This document shows, in pieces, positions 1 through 7,859 of a DNA stretch of 60,499 nucleotides. This DNA is from Flavobacteriaceae bacterium (GTDB lineage Bacteria; Bacteroidota; Bacteroidia; Flavobacteriales; Flavobacteriaceae). A program made the translations under genes and the position numbers. The first letter of the stretch is position 1. Each line of letters starts with the position of its first letter. Under the pieces are notes generated by a model. The model worked only from the letters and a program-made list of their open reading frames with translations. It did no database searches and had not been told where the DNA came from. The stretch lies in contig JANQRC010000037.1 in NCBI GenBank assembly GCA_028284745.1, positions 1-60,499 of the forward strand, given 5' to 3'.

Positions 1-31
1 TCACAGGAAAATATCTGAAGGACAAGCTCGG

Positions 32-1081
32 TTAGTACGTCCAGAAACCCGCTAAAATAATCCCGAAAGCAACAATGGGAATAACAAATAGGAGAACGGC
101 GGATATTGCTGCTGTTCTTATTATCGCCCCCAGCCAACTACTTCGGTAAAAATTGTGCATTGCAATAAAAAGGTATACAAGAAAGGAAAGATAGACTGTT
201 GCATGGAGCCAACCAGGAATCTCAAAGACCCACCGTTCTACAATTAGCATCACGGAGAATGTGGTAAATAGAAACGTGAAGTAATAAAAACTGAACACCA
301 TATGGTAAGCAAATGTGGCGCGCTTCCAATAGAACAACTTCAAAATAAAGGCGAACAAGGGTAAAATTAAAAACATGGTAATCGGGATGGTATCGACGAT
401 CGTCTTAAAAATACCACCTCCTCTCCGTTCATAGAACTTCAGGATCTTTGCATTCATGTTTCGTTTAAAGCTACCAGCCTCTTCATTCATACCCATAGCG
501 ACCAGCTTTTCTTCTTCGGTTGCACCGATGGCAATCAACGAATCTAACAGCTTGCGGTCAAAGCCAAAATCAATGTTTAGGACATCATTGCCAGAAACCA
601 TTGAAGAGTCAATGGCAGCTATGTCCTCATCACTCATTCCTGTAAATTTCTTATTGTCGCGTAAGGTCTTCATCGCTACGGCTCGGGCCATAGAATCCTT
701 TTCTTGCTCTTCAACGTCTGTTAGCGCCTCGCTATCGAAGCCTTTTGCTATGCTCTCATTCAAATTTTGGTCAACACGCCTTACAGTAAACGAAAACAAA
801 AAGAAGAACACCACTGAAATAAATAAATAGAACTGCGCCGGGTGCAGGTATGACAATCGCTTTCCATCTACAAAACGTCTCGCCAGTATGCCAGGCTTCA
901 ACATTAATGGAACGAAACTCCTGAAAAAGCGCGCATCCACCGAAAAATAATTGCTGATCGTATTGTTGAACAACACACCAAATGTCAGGTTGTCTGCTGC
1001 TTTTTGGCCACAGTAAGGGCAATATTCATATGAGGCATCAAAGGAGGCTTCACAGTTCTTGCAAATGGTGGTTCCTGGCAT
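32..1081 (-). CDS. DUF3667 zinc-ribbon membrane protein
   Basis: A 349-residue protein of the DUF3667 type. The N-terminus has a zinc ribbon (Cys7, Cys10, Cys21, Cys24), followed by the family's conserved stretch with FRSF, PG and the HPAQFYLF segment leading into the first membrane helix (about residues 77-101). A charged, soluble middle of roughly 120 residues follows, then four more hydrophobic helices to the C-terminus. The function of the family is not established; a role in the inner membrane is inferred from the helices. The ATG at 1081 sits just before the ribbon. It is transcribed away from the next gene, and the 246-base gap between them contains a short palindrome but no clear promoter. 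Confidence 0.85.
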   Translation of the reverse strand: MPGTTICKNCEASFDASYEYCPYCGQKAADNLTFGVLFNNTISNYFSVDARFFRSFVPLMLKPGILARRFVDGKRLSYLHPAQFYLFISVVFFFLFSFTVRRVDQNLNESIAKGFDSEALTDVEEQEKDSMARAVAMKTLRDNKKFTGMSDEDIAAIDSSMVSGNDVLNIDFGFDRKLLDSLIAIGATEEEKLVAMGMNEEAGSFKRNMNAKILKFYERRGGGIFKTIVDTIPITMFLILPLFAFILKLFYWKRATFAYHMVFSFYYFTFLFTTFSVMLIVERWVFEIPGWLHATVYLSFLVYLFIAMHNFYRSSWLGAIIRTAAISAVLLFVIPIVAFGIILAGFWTY

Positions 1082-1153
1082 TAAAAGTGGTTTTGTTAAA
1101 AGTACAAAACATGGTTGGATTATCGGAGAGTTGGGCCACTTGATCGTTTGATG

Positions 1154-1168
1154 ATCCGATCATCGGAT
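1154..1168. repeat. Short palindrome, possible terminator-like hairpin
   Basis: ATCCGAT, one base, ATCGGAT, followed by TGTTTTTG. It lies between two divergent genes, so it is unlikely to be a normal terminator for either. It could be an operator or a repeat remnant; nothing decides between these. Confidence 0.35.
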
Positions 1169-1327
1169 GTTTTTGATAACTGGAATTTTGGGTCTTGGAA
1201 TTTAAAAACTCACTCAAAACGCTAACAATCAATTAGTTGAATTTTTGGCACGGTGCTTGGTCCTACTTGGGCAAATAGCGTAGGCCGAAAAGCTAAAAGA
1301 GTAGGCAGAACCCAAAATTTGGAACCT

Positions 1328-1990
1328 ATGAGAACCATTACACTTTTTCTGATGAGTTTGTTACTCGGTGTAACCTCATCGCATGCCAACGAGCAGATCG
1401 CTCCCGATAGCTATCGGGGAAAGACCACCAAAGAAGGGGTTACGAAACGCTATCGCAATCCGCAACCTATTCGGTTTGTAGAGCGTGGTGTCACCTTCTT
1501 TGTATTCCCAAACGGAGAGTTCGACTTCAATACACACAGAAGTATGTACCGCAGAGGTCGTAGAGGTAATGTGAATGCCACCTTTGGTGCGCCCGGTATT
1601 CGTGTGCGATACACGAGACCAAGAAACAGAGATCACCGATACGGAGTGCGTATCGAGCACGACCGATTCGGTAAGGTAAGAAGAGTAGGCAATACTTTTA
1701 TCAACTACGACAGATCTGGTAGAGTAAAGCGAATTGGATCCGTATACATGCAGTATGGCAGGTTCGATCAACTTAGGCAAATCGGAGGAATGCGTGTGAA
1801 GTATAACAGATGGGGCAGGCTCATCTGGAGCAATGGAACCGTGAAGCATCGACCTATCGGTCACATCGACCACTACGATCATGATGATGATCTTTATGAT
1901 GACTGGGATGATGATGACTGGGACGATGATGATGACAACTTCTACTATAGAAGTAGAAAGTCTGAGGATAAAGATGAAGAGGATGATTGA
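1328..1990 (+). CDS. Secreted protein with 16-residue repeats and Asp-rich tail
   Basis: I do not recognise the family. The ATG at 1328 gives a 220-residue protein with a clean signal peptide (hydrophobic residues 4-18, cleavage probably near 20). The ATG-like extension upstream lacks this feature, so 1328 is preferred. Residues about 107-170 contain four imperfect copies of a 16-residue unit of the form hxYxRxGxhxxIGxhx, reminiscent of WG or YD type beta-repeats. The last 40 residues are extremely acidic, with runs of Asp broken by Trp and Tyr. The middle of the protein is Arg-rich, so the chain is strongly bipolar in charge. An envelope or surface role, perhaps cation binding by the tail, is inference only. 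A hairpin terminator follows. Confidence 0.75.
   Translation: MRTITLFLMSLLLGVTSSHANEQIAPDSYRGKTTKEGVTKRYRNPQPIRFVERGVTFFVFPNGEFDFNTHRSMYRRGRRGNVNATFGAPGIRVRYTRPRNRDHRYGVRIEHDRFGKVRRVGNTFINYDRSGRVKRIGSVYMQYGRFDQLRQIGGMRVKYNRWGRLIWSNGTVKHRPIGHIDHYDHDDDLYDDWDDDDWDDDDDNFYYRSRKSEDKDEEDD
1403..1418. repeat. Perfect 16-bp palindrome
   Basis: CCCGATAGCTATCGGG is a perfect 16-base palindrome centred on AGCT, lying inside the coding region just after the signal-peptide region. It resembles short interspersed palindromes seen in many Bacteroidota genomes, though the genome-wide copy number cannot be seen here. Confidence 0.6.
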
Positions 1991-2042
1991 TCATCTCTGA
2001 TGATAATTTTTGGTTGGTGCCTACCGCTCGGTAGGTAAGATG

Positions 2043-2084
2043 AAACCCCGCTGGATGCTCATGCTGAAAGTGGGGCTTTCTTCT
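2043..2084 (+). terminator. Rho-independent terminator
   Basis: CCCCGCT (2046-2052) pairs with AGTGGGG (2069-2075), flanked by AAA and CTTT, followed by TTTCTTCTT. It closes the Asp-rich protein gene. A second inverted repeat, CCTACCG/CGGTAGG (2020-2035), lies just upstream. Confidence 0.7.
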
Positions 2085-2204
2085 TGATAACGAAAATACT
2101 TCATACAAGACCCTGCTATCTACCCAAAATAATACGGGAAAAACCCTGACGAACAATCCGCCCATTCTTTCCAATTTAGGTCACCTGAACAAATTTTAAT
2201 TTGC

Positions 2205-4043
2205 ATGGCTCAACCCCTTACAATGCAAGCTGAAGCATCTCAAGCGTCGCCAAACAGAAAGGCAGGCAGGAAAACCGGGGTACAGTCGTCCAAGGCAACG
2301 CACGACGGATTCATTCAACCCAAGCTAAAGGTCGGACAGCCGAATGATCGTTACGAACAAGAAGCGGATGCAATGGCAGATACCATTGTGAATCGTAAGC
2401 AAGCAAATCATAGTGCCACAAACACTCCAATACAACGAAAATGCGGTCAATGCGCAGAGGAAGAGTCTGTTCAAAGGAAAGAAGACGAAGAAACCACCGA
2501 AGAACAGGAAACTGTGATGCCCTTGCAGCGAAAAGAGTTAAGCGCATACCCAATCCAAAGAAGTACGAAAACTCAAACGACATCACCTTCCTCTGAATTT
2601 GAACAACAATTGCAGGCTTCTAAAGGAAGAGGCCAAGCATTGGGAAATAAGACACGTGGTCAAATGGAGTCCGGTTTTGGAGTTGACCTAAGCGGTGTTC
2701 GTATACACACTGACAACACTGCCGTACAAATGAGCAACGATATTGGTGCCCATGCCTTTACTCATGGGAATGATATCTATTTCAATCAAGGAAAGTATCA
2801 GCCCGATTCACAACAAGGGAAACACTTGTTGGCCCACGAGCTCACCCATACACTTCAACAACGACCCCAACGTATTTCTAAACGCCCTATCACAGAACAC
2901 CAGAGACTTCAAAGAAAAGCCATCAGCAAAGCAAGTAGCCAACGCATGCCAATACCACTAAGGGTGAAACAGTACACGCATGAGAACAGCATCCAAAGAG
3001 AAGTATCTGGCACTACAACTCGTGAGCGTGCAAGTATTGAAAGTGCTCAACTAGACGAACTAGAAGCGGGTGTGAATCGATTGATGGCAGATTCAGCAGC
3101 AATGCGATCGAGCACACAGATACGGCAACTTATGGCCTTAAAGGAGCAGTATGCAGCCATGGACGGAACTGTTACTTTTTCGGGGGGTCAAATGCGCGAC
3201 ATCGAAGGTTTGTATCGCAGTTTACAACCACGCTTACCTTATTGGGCCAGTTTACCAGAGGTCCAGTTCAGTTATAGTCAGCCCCAGCAGGAGGTCACCT
3301 TACAAAGAACTGTTATGGCTGCACCCGCGGCAGGAGCTGCACTGGGCGGTGGGATAGCAATATCCATTCCTGTATGGGTCATTATAGCCATCATCTTGGC
3401 GGTGATCATCGTTGTTGCATTGATCATTTACTTTTTATTGGATGATGGGCGCCCGACTCCCGAACAAGAAGCCGAGGCAGAGCGATTGACCGAAGAGGCT
3501 CTTAGAAAAATGCGCAGGCCGCAAGGAGAGCAAAGACCTAGACCTGATGACCGTCCGCCACCGCCACCACCACCGCCCCGCCCAAGAAGAAGACGCATCT
3601 GTTATAGAGATTCGCTTGTGCTCACCTATGCCACCGCAGGAAGACTCAATCCGCTTCCGTCTGGCATGGTACCCACACCCACAGACCTTCGTACAGCCGC
3701 TTGTAGTGAGCGCGCTGCAACGGGCACTACTGATACGCACTTTCAGCGTCGCAATATTGCAGTAGGCAGATTTAGAGTTGGCAGTAGCTATCATGTGATC
3801 GCATCTGCCAATCCGGAGCGTAACATTCACTCAGAGGATGCCATTGTATCTGAGGCTGAACGCAGATGGCCAGGAAGGTACCGCCTAGACGCACTTTTTA
3901 CCGAACGAAAACCATGTACACGTTGTGCCAGAAACATCTATGGCCTTGTTAGACCTTATTACAGAGACTTTAGAATCTATTCTATCATTAACAATGACTA
4001 TCAATGGACTGAAATTCGTCATGCATATTTTGGGATACGCTAA
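2205..4043 (+). CDS. DUF4157 (eCIS core) protein with C-terminal deaminase-like toxin domain
   Basis: A 612-residue multi-domain protein. Residues about 36-63 carry the QPKL...NDRYEQEADAMAD motif that opens most DUF4157 proteins. Residues 150-220 are the DUF4157 domain itself, with the metalloprotease-like HELTH motif at 211-215. A weakly conserved region follows to 365, then one long hydrophobic segment (about 376-412), an acidic/basic linker and eight consecutive prolines (451-458). The last ~110 residues contain HSE (542-544) and PCTRC (570-574), the HxE plus PCxxC zinc and catalytic signature of the cytidine-deaminase fold used by polymorphic toxins. Known: DUF4157 proteins are often associated with extracellular contractile injection systems. 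Inferred: this is a delivered nucleic-acid (or nucleotide) deaminase effector whose N-terminal domain serves loading or processing. No eCIS structural genes and no immunity gene are visible nearby; a TetR gene follows. Confidence 0.8.
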   Translation: MAQPLTMQAEASQASPNRKAGRKTGVQSSKATHDGFIQPKLKVGQPNDRYEQEADAMADTIVNRKQANHSATNTPIQRKCGQCAEEESVQRKEDEETTEEQETVMPLQRKELSAYPIQRSTKTQTTSPSSEFEQQLQASKGRGQALGNKTRGQMESGFGVDLSGVRIHTDNTAVQMSNDIGAHAFTHGNDIYFNQGKYQPDSQQGKHLLAHELTHTLQQRPQRISKRPITEHQRLQRKAISKASSQRMPIPLRVKQYTHENSIQREVSGTTTRERASIESAQLDELEAGVNRLMADSAAMRSSTQIRQLMALKEQYAAMDGTVTFSGGQMRDIEGLYRSLQPRLPYWASLPEVQFSYSQPQQEVTLQRTVMAAPAAGAALGGGIAISIPVWVIIAIILAVIIVVALIIYFLLDDGRPTPEQEAEAERLTEEALRKMRRPQGEQRPRPDDRPPPPPPPPRPRRRRICYRDSLVLTYATAGRLNPLPSGMVPTPTDLRTAACSERAATGTTDTHFQRRNIAVGRFRVGSSYHVIASANPERNIHSEDAIVSEAERRWPGRYRLDALFTERKPCTRCARNIYGLVRPYYRDFRIYSIINNDYQWTEIRHAYFGIR

Positions 4044-4098
4044 ATAGATTTTATCGTAGCGTGTACCTAAAGCCAGCTACTAAATTCAATAAATTATT

Positions 4099-4112
4099 AT
4101 ACCATATAGTAT
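4099..4112. promoter_or_regulatory. Predicted TetR operator, copy 1
   Basis: ATACCATATAGTAT, an imperfect palindrome (ATAC...GTAT arms, one mismatched pair). It recurs with one change before the thioesterase gene at 4763. It lies directly upstream of a -7 element, where binding would block RNA polymerase. Confidence 0.55.
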
Positions 4113-4119
4113 TTTTTAG

Positions 4120-4127
4120 TATATTTG
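4120..4127 (+). promoter_or_regulatory. -7 promoter element of the TetR gene
   Basis: TATATTTG matches the Bacteroidota -7 consensus TAnnTTTG, 21 bases before the TetR ATG. The predicted operator occupies the spacer between this box and the -33 region; no good -33 TTTG is seen. Confidence 0.5.
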
Positions 4128-4148
4128 GATGTGAATCAATGATCTACG

Positions 4149-4745
4149 ATGTTGACCAAAGCCGAAAAGACCACCCAATACATTATTGAGACTGTTGCGC
4201 CGATCTTTAACCAAAATGGCTATGCGGCTACCAGTCTCAGTGACCTGACAAGGGCAACTGGCCTTACAAAAGGAGCCATCTACGGTAATTTTGAGAACAA
4301 GGAGGCGTTGGCCATGGCTGCATTGAAATACAACATCAAGAAAATGTTGAAACGAATAGAGGGGCACATGGCCCAGGGAGAAACTTCTATTGATAAGTTG
4401 TTGTTGTTAGCTGACTTTTATCGCAACTATTATGACTTCAGTCAAGAGTTGGGCGGTTGTCCGATCATCAACGTTGGCGTAGATGCGAATCATCAGAACG
4501 AAACGTTACTAGAAAAGGTTCAGCACGTCATTAAACTCATAGAGCGCGACCTGGCTACCATCATCGAAGAAGGAAAGGCCAACGGAGAAATCAGAAAGGC
4601 CATCGTAAGTGAAACGTATGCCAAACGTTTTTACGCACTGCTGCAAGGTGGCACCTTCATGGCGCATACCCTAAGAGACAATAGCTACGCGATCGATGCG
4701 GCCAATGTCATCAGTGATGTTGTCAAACAACAATTCAGAACCTAA
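4149..4745 (+). CDS. TetR/AcrR family transcriptional regulator
   Basis: A 198-residue regulator. The N-terminal helix-turn-helix (about residues 9-52) has the typical TetR run: an Ile-rich first helix, NGYAATSLSDLTRATGLT, then KGAIYGNFENKEAL. The C-terminal two-thirds is the all-helical ligand and dimer domain, resembling the TetR_C group seen next to lipid genes. Cys110-type polar residues are present but the ligand cannot be inferred. It precedes a thioesterase gene by 34 bases, and both genes carry the ATACCATWTAGTAT motif upstream, suggesting autoregulation and control of the neighbour. The ligand may therefore be an acyl-CoA or fatty acid, which is inference. Confidence 0.9.
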   Translation: MLTKAEKTTQYIIETVAPIFNQNGYAATSLSDLTRATGLTKGAIYGNFENKEALAMAALKYNIKKMLKRIEGHMAQGETSIDKLLLLADFYRNYYDFSQELGGCPIINVGVDANHQNETLLEKVQHVIKLIERDLATIIEEGKANGEIRKAIVSETYAKRFYALLQGGTFMAHTLRDNSYAIDAANVISDVVKQQFRT

Positions 4746-4762
4746 TTTTTTCATCCTAAAAA

Positions 4763-4776
4763 ATACCATTTAGTAT
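4763..4776. promoter_or_regulatory. Predicted TetR operator, copy 2
   Basis: ATACCATTTAGTAT, 13 of 14 identical to the copy at 4099. The following bases also repeat: TTAGTATATT occurs at 4116-4125 and at 4770-4779. The site ends 3 bases before the thioesterase ATG. Confidence 0.5.
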
Positions 4777-4779
4777 ATT

Positions 4780-5280
4780 ATGGGGCCTTTCTCGACCACT
4801 CGACTTCCAAAGACCGTAAAAAGCACTGCGATCATTCGCTTTCAAGATTGTGACCCTTTCAATCATCTCAATAATGGTCGTTATTTAGACTATTTCATGA
4901 ATCATCGTGAGGATATGCTGAAAGAACACTATCAGCTAGATATTTATAGGATCGCGAGCGAAAGCGGCATAAGTTGGGTTTCCACTTCCAATCAGATCGC
5001 TTATCTGCGGCCAGCTTTTCTAATGGAGAACGTACACATCGAATCCCAATTGCTGAGCTATAACGAAAGTGAGCTTCTTGTTGAAATGCGAATGTTCAAT
5101 GAGAATACAGCTGAGCTCAAAGCAGTCATCTGGTGTGGTTTTACACACTTCGATCTATTAAAACAGCGCAGAGCGCATCATTCTGACGATTTGATGAAAT
5201 TTTTCAATGAGATTCACTTGCCAGTAGATGCTACAACATTCGAAAAGCGTATACTAGACATCAAAAGACGCAACACCTAG
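4780..5280 (+). CDS. Hot-dog acyl-CoA thioesterase (4HBT family)
   Basis: A 166-residue single-domain hot-dog protein. The IRFQDCDPFNHLNNGRYLDYF stretch (residues about 20-40) contains the Asp and the HxNNxxY pattern of 4-hydroxybenzoyl-CoA/YbgC-type thioesterases, which hydrolyse acyl-CoA thioesters in the cytoplasm. The length is slightly above the 130-150 usual for the family because of a C-terminal helical tail. The ATG at 4780 leaves no room for a separate leader: a predicted regulator site ends at 4776. The next Met lies inside the fold, so this start stands. Probably expressed with, and controlled by, the TetR gene just upstream. The acyl substrate cannot be told from sequence. Confidence 0.85.
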   Translation: MGPFSTTRLPKTVKSTAIIRFQDCDPFNHLNNGRYLDYFMNHREDMLKEHYQLDIYRIASESGISWVSTSNQIAYLRPAFLMENVHIESQLLSYNESELLVEMRMFNENTAELKAVIWCGFTHFDLLKQRRAHHSDDLMKFFNEIHLPVDATTFEKRILDIKRRNT

Positions 5281-5384
5281 TGCTCTTGGCACTAGATCAG
5301 GATGTGACCAAGTCTTTGTATTGGTCGAAGGTCTGATGTAATAGCCTCAATTAATATTCTTATTTTAGCAGGAAGCAATTCTAT

Positions 5385-5885
5385 ATGAAAAAAATCCTTC
5401 TCATCATCTTTTTTAGTTGTAGCTATCTTCTAAGCGCACAAGAGGCAGACCTGCCCACAACATACTACTTGATACGTCATGCAGAAAAAGACCGAAGCGA
5501 TCCAAATGAGAGAGACCCTTCGTTAACGGAAAAAGGGATGAATCGTGTGAAAGAATGGGTGAAGCTATTTGAAAGCACTCCCTTTGATGCGGTTTATTCC
5601 ACCAATTTTCAACGTACTCGACAGACAGCCGATGCCATTGCAGCCACAAGACAACTGACCACTACACTCTACAATCCGCGTTCTTTTAATATGAAAGCCT
5701 TCAAGGCGGCCACAAAGGGCAAGCGTGTATTGGTCGTAGGTCACAGCAATACCATTCCTTTCCTTGCAAATACGCTCTTAGGTGAAAAGCGATTCGATAT
5801 CATTGATGATGATATCAATGGAAATCTTTATGTCGTTACCACAGTCAACAATAGATCTTCGGCAAGTTTGCTTCATTTTGAATAG
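5385..5885 (+). CDS. Secreted histidine phosphatase (phosphoglycerate mutase-like, SixA type)
   Basis: A 166-residue protein with an N-terminal signal peptide (residues 1-18, ending SAQ). The histidine-phosphatase motif RHAEK is at 31-35, with His32 the expected phospho-acceptor. The second catalytic His is in VVGHSNT near residue 112, and the TxRxxQTA segment (about 71-78) is also present. This is the compact, SixA-like length rather than the 230-250 residues of true phosphoglycerate mutases. Being exported, it probably acts on a periplasmic phosphomonoester; the substrate is unknown. It stands alone on the plus strand between intergenic gaps of about 100 bases. Confidence 0.85.
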   Translation: MKKILLIIFFSCSYLLSAQEADLPTTYYLIRHAEKDRSDPNERDPSLTEKGMNRVKEWVKLFESTPFDAVYSTNFQRTRQTADAIAATRQLTTTLYNPRSFNMKAFKAATKGKRVLVVGHSNTIPFLANTLLGEKRFDIIDDDINGNLYVVTTVNNRSSASLLHFE

Positions 5886-5992
5886 CATTTCATCGGCAAA
5901 ACGACACACTTCATCTATTTTTTGGGTACTTTCATCGAAGGTGAACTTATTTTTAACTGATTAATGGCCCAAGAATCAATAACCCAAGCCTG

Positions 5993-6523
5993 ATGCCCAA
6001 AGCACTGACACTATCTTTGCTATTGGCCTTTTATTTTACAACTGCCCAAAGCAATGCGCAACTACAAAGTAGTTACTACGTGCAACAAAATGAAAGTGCC
6101 ACAGGTATACAGTTGCATATACCCATTGTTGTCAAGCAACAAGCCAAACCACACTATATATTCGATACACTTTTGTCGTTGACCCCTACCAAAGGGTATG
6201 ATGCTGACAAACAAAAGCAAAGTGTATTCATAAAGGAAATACACATCTACACTGATAGTATCGGGGAAGAAAAGACAAAGATCATAGGCAAGCTAGACCT
6301 CAATTGTTGTTTTGATGTCATTGCCCGAGTGGAGCTGCAAGACAGAGTTGGAAACACCCTTGTTACAAGCAATACCGATGAGGATGGTGAATTTGCTATC
6401 ATTGGACACCATGGCAAATTACTGTCCGAAGACCGAAAGAGTCTGACATTGCACTTTGGCAGGCTAGCCATCTTGGACCTCTCGGGAAATCAACATGAGT
6501 ATCAGATCAAGAAGATCCTCTAG
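5993..6523 (+). CDS. Hypothetical secreted protein
   Basis: Not recognised. 176 residues with a signal peptide (hydrophobic residues 4-17, cleavage near AQS/NAQ). The mature part is about 150 residues, probably beta-rich, and contains a Cys-Cys pair (LNCCFD). It has a segment GNTLVTSNTDEDGEFAI that resembles the carboxypeptidase-regulatory-like fold found in Bacteroidota surface proteins. It ends convergently with the next gene: the plus TAG and the minus TAG share the bases CTAG at 6520-6523. Confidence 0.7.
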   Translation: MPKALTLSLLLAFYFTTAQSNAQLQSSYYVQQNESATGIQLHIPIVVKQQAKPHYIFDTLLSLTPTKGYDADKQKQSVFIKEIHIYTDSIGEEKTKIIGKLDLNCCFDVIARVELQDRVGNTLVTSNTDEDGEFAIIGHHGKLLSEDRKSLTLHFGRLAILDLSGNQHEYQIKKIL

Positions 6524-7272
6524 CAACTTTCGCATACTAAAACGTCAACATTCTCCAGCTCGATCTTAGAAAGTAGCTGTAACGAATTCGAAGCATACAA
6601 GCTATCCAGGTCATATAACGAGGCTTCCTTATCGGTCGGCTTGAAGTTGCGATAGTCCACAAATCGTACGCCATTCTCAATGCGCTCGTTATACGCTTCT
6701 CGAAAGCGCTTTCCGCCACCATTCACGTGGTATTCGTAGGCTAGATAGTTCATCTTGAAAGTTTCCTTATCTACCCAATACAGGAAGACATCTTCAAAAT
6801 CGGTACCACCACCCTCTTGAATGAAGGTCACTTGAATCACATAATGGCCTTTTCCCTTTAAAGTCTTCTCTCCTAGCAATTGTTTACGAGCTGCCGCTGC
6901 ATTCAACCCATAAGGCAAATAGGCAAAATAGTGCACAGAGTTCACAGAATTGCCATAGCGCATAGCCAACGAATCTGGCAGAGAAGTCTGCCGTGCATCT
7001 ATAAACCGTGTAAATCCCTTATTAGACAATTGGTCACAAACCGCTTTTTGGCCATCTACCGAAAAGCGATCTAGAATATACTGACCGTTGTTTCGGGTAG
7101 CTGTGTAGTGCTTTCCCCTAAAATCAAAGCTAGCTGTAGCATTGTCGAGAATGTTGCCACCCGAGACCTCGATCGACCGATCGACGATCTCATCGGCCGT
7201 AAGTGTTTTGGTCTCTTCTTTGCACGCAAGAAGCAGGATACAACAAAAGCTTAACGCTATGGTCTTTTTCAT
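6520..7272 (-). CDS. Lipoprotein, DUF6503-like
   Basis: 250 residues from the ATG at 7272. The longer reading frame upstream lacks a signal and is rejected. The N-terminus is a lipoprotein signal with lipobox LLAC (Cys about residue 16), so it is probably anchored in the outer or inner membrane facing the periplasm. The body starts with a helix (TADEIVDRSIEVSGG), followed by a beta-rich domain with repeated aromatic-strand pattern, resembling LolA/outer-membrane-lipoprotein-sorting folds. The DUF6503 assignment is from general resemblance and should be treated as tentative. It converges on the preceding gene with a 4-base overlap and diverges from smpB. Confidence 0.7.
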   Translation of the reverse strand: MKKTIALSFCCILLLACKEETKTLTADEIVDRSIEVSGGNILDNATASFDFRGKHYTATRNNGQYILDRFSVDGQKAVCDQLSNKGFTRFIDARQTSLPDSLAMRYGNSVNSVHYFAYLPYGLNAAAARKQLLGEKTLKGKGHYVIQVTFIQEGGGTDFEDVFLYWVDKETFKMNYLAYEYHVNGGGKRFREAYNERIENGVRFVDYRNFKPTDKEASLYDLDSLYASNSLQLLSKIELENVDVLVCESC

Positions 7273-7348
7273 ACGATTGGATCTTCCCTTCAAAAGTAAA
7301 GAAACTTGTGGCCTTTTGAACACAAAGTTCTCATAATTTGAAATGCCT

Positions 7349-7356
7349 TACTTTTG
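7349..7356 (+). promoter_or_regulatory. -7 promoter element of smpB
   Basis: TACTTTTG matches TAnnTTTG. It ends 8 bases before the GTG preferred as the smpB start and overlaps the alternative upstream TTG-started reading, which argues for the GTG. Confidence 0.5.
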
Positions 7357-7364
7357 CACTCCCC

Positions 7365-7823
7365 GTGCAGAAGAACATCAACATAAAGAACCGTAAAGCA
7401 CGCTTTGCATACGAGGTCCTCGATAAGTATGTGGCGGGCATTGTATTGGGTGGAACAGAGATCAAGTCTATCCGACAAGGCAAGGCCTCTATCGGCGAAA
7501 GCTTCTGCCAGTTCAACGACCATGGCGAGTTGTTCATCATCAACATGCACATCGACGAGTATTCGCATGGGTCGCACTACAACCACAAACCGCGTGCCGA
7601 ACGAAAACTTTTGCTCAACAAGCGTGAATTGAAGAAGCTCCAAAAGGAAGTACAGGACACAGGCCTTACGATCGTGCCGTTACGCTTATTTATCAATGAC
7701 CGCGGTTTGGCCAAGATGGAAATCGCTCTTGCGCGCGGGAAAAAGCTACATGATAAACGAGAGACCATCAAGGATCGCGACAACAAGCGCAACTTAGACC
7801 GCATCAAAAAGCAATACCGCTAG
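7365..7823 (+). CDS. smpB: SsrA-binding protein SmpB
   Basis: SmpB binds tmRNA and carries it to stalled ribosomes for trans-translation. The protein begins [13 protein letters not shown] and contains the family hallmarks [17 protein letters not shown] (here with [15 protein letters not shown]), the GESFCQF segment, HIDEY, the KLLL..E stretch, and a C-terminal basic tail [14 protein letters not shown] that enters the ribosomal A site. GTG at 7365 gives 152 residues, the normal length. A TTG at 7338 would add nine residues that lie across the -7 promoter box. The tmRNA gene itself is not in this window. Confidence 0.95.
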   Translation: MQKNINIKNRKARFAYEVLDKYVAGIVLGGTEIKSIRQGKASIGESFCQFNDHGELFIINMHIDEYSHGSHYNHKPRAERKLLLNKRELKKLQKEVQDTGLTIVPLRLFINDRGLAKMEIALARGKKLHDKRETIKDRDNKRNLDRIKKQYR

Positions 7824-7859
7824 TACTTTATCATTCGTAATTCAAAAATCTCAGGTTGG

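Noticed and set aside
1376-1882. A 168-codon minus-strand frame over the repeat-containing protein
   Set aside because: The plus-strand product has a signal peptide, repeats and a terminator; the antisense frame has none.
2205-4043. An eCIS gene cluster around the DUF4157 protein
   Set aside because: Neighbours are a hypothetical secreted protein, a TetR regulator and a thioesterase; no sheath, tube, baseplate or AAA gene is present, so linkage is by domain only.
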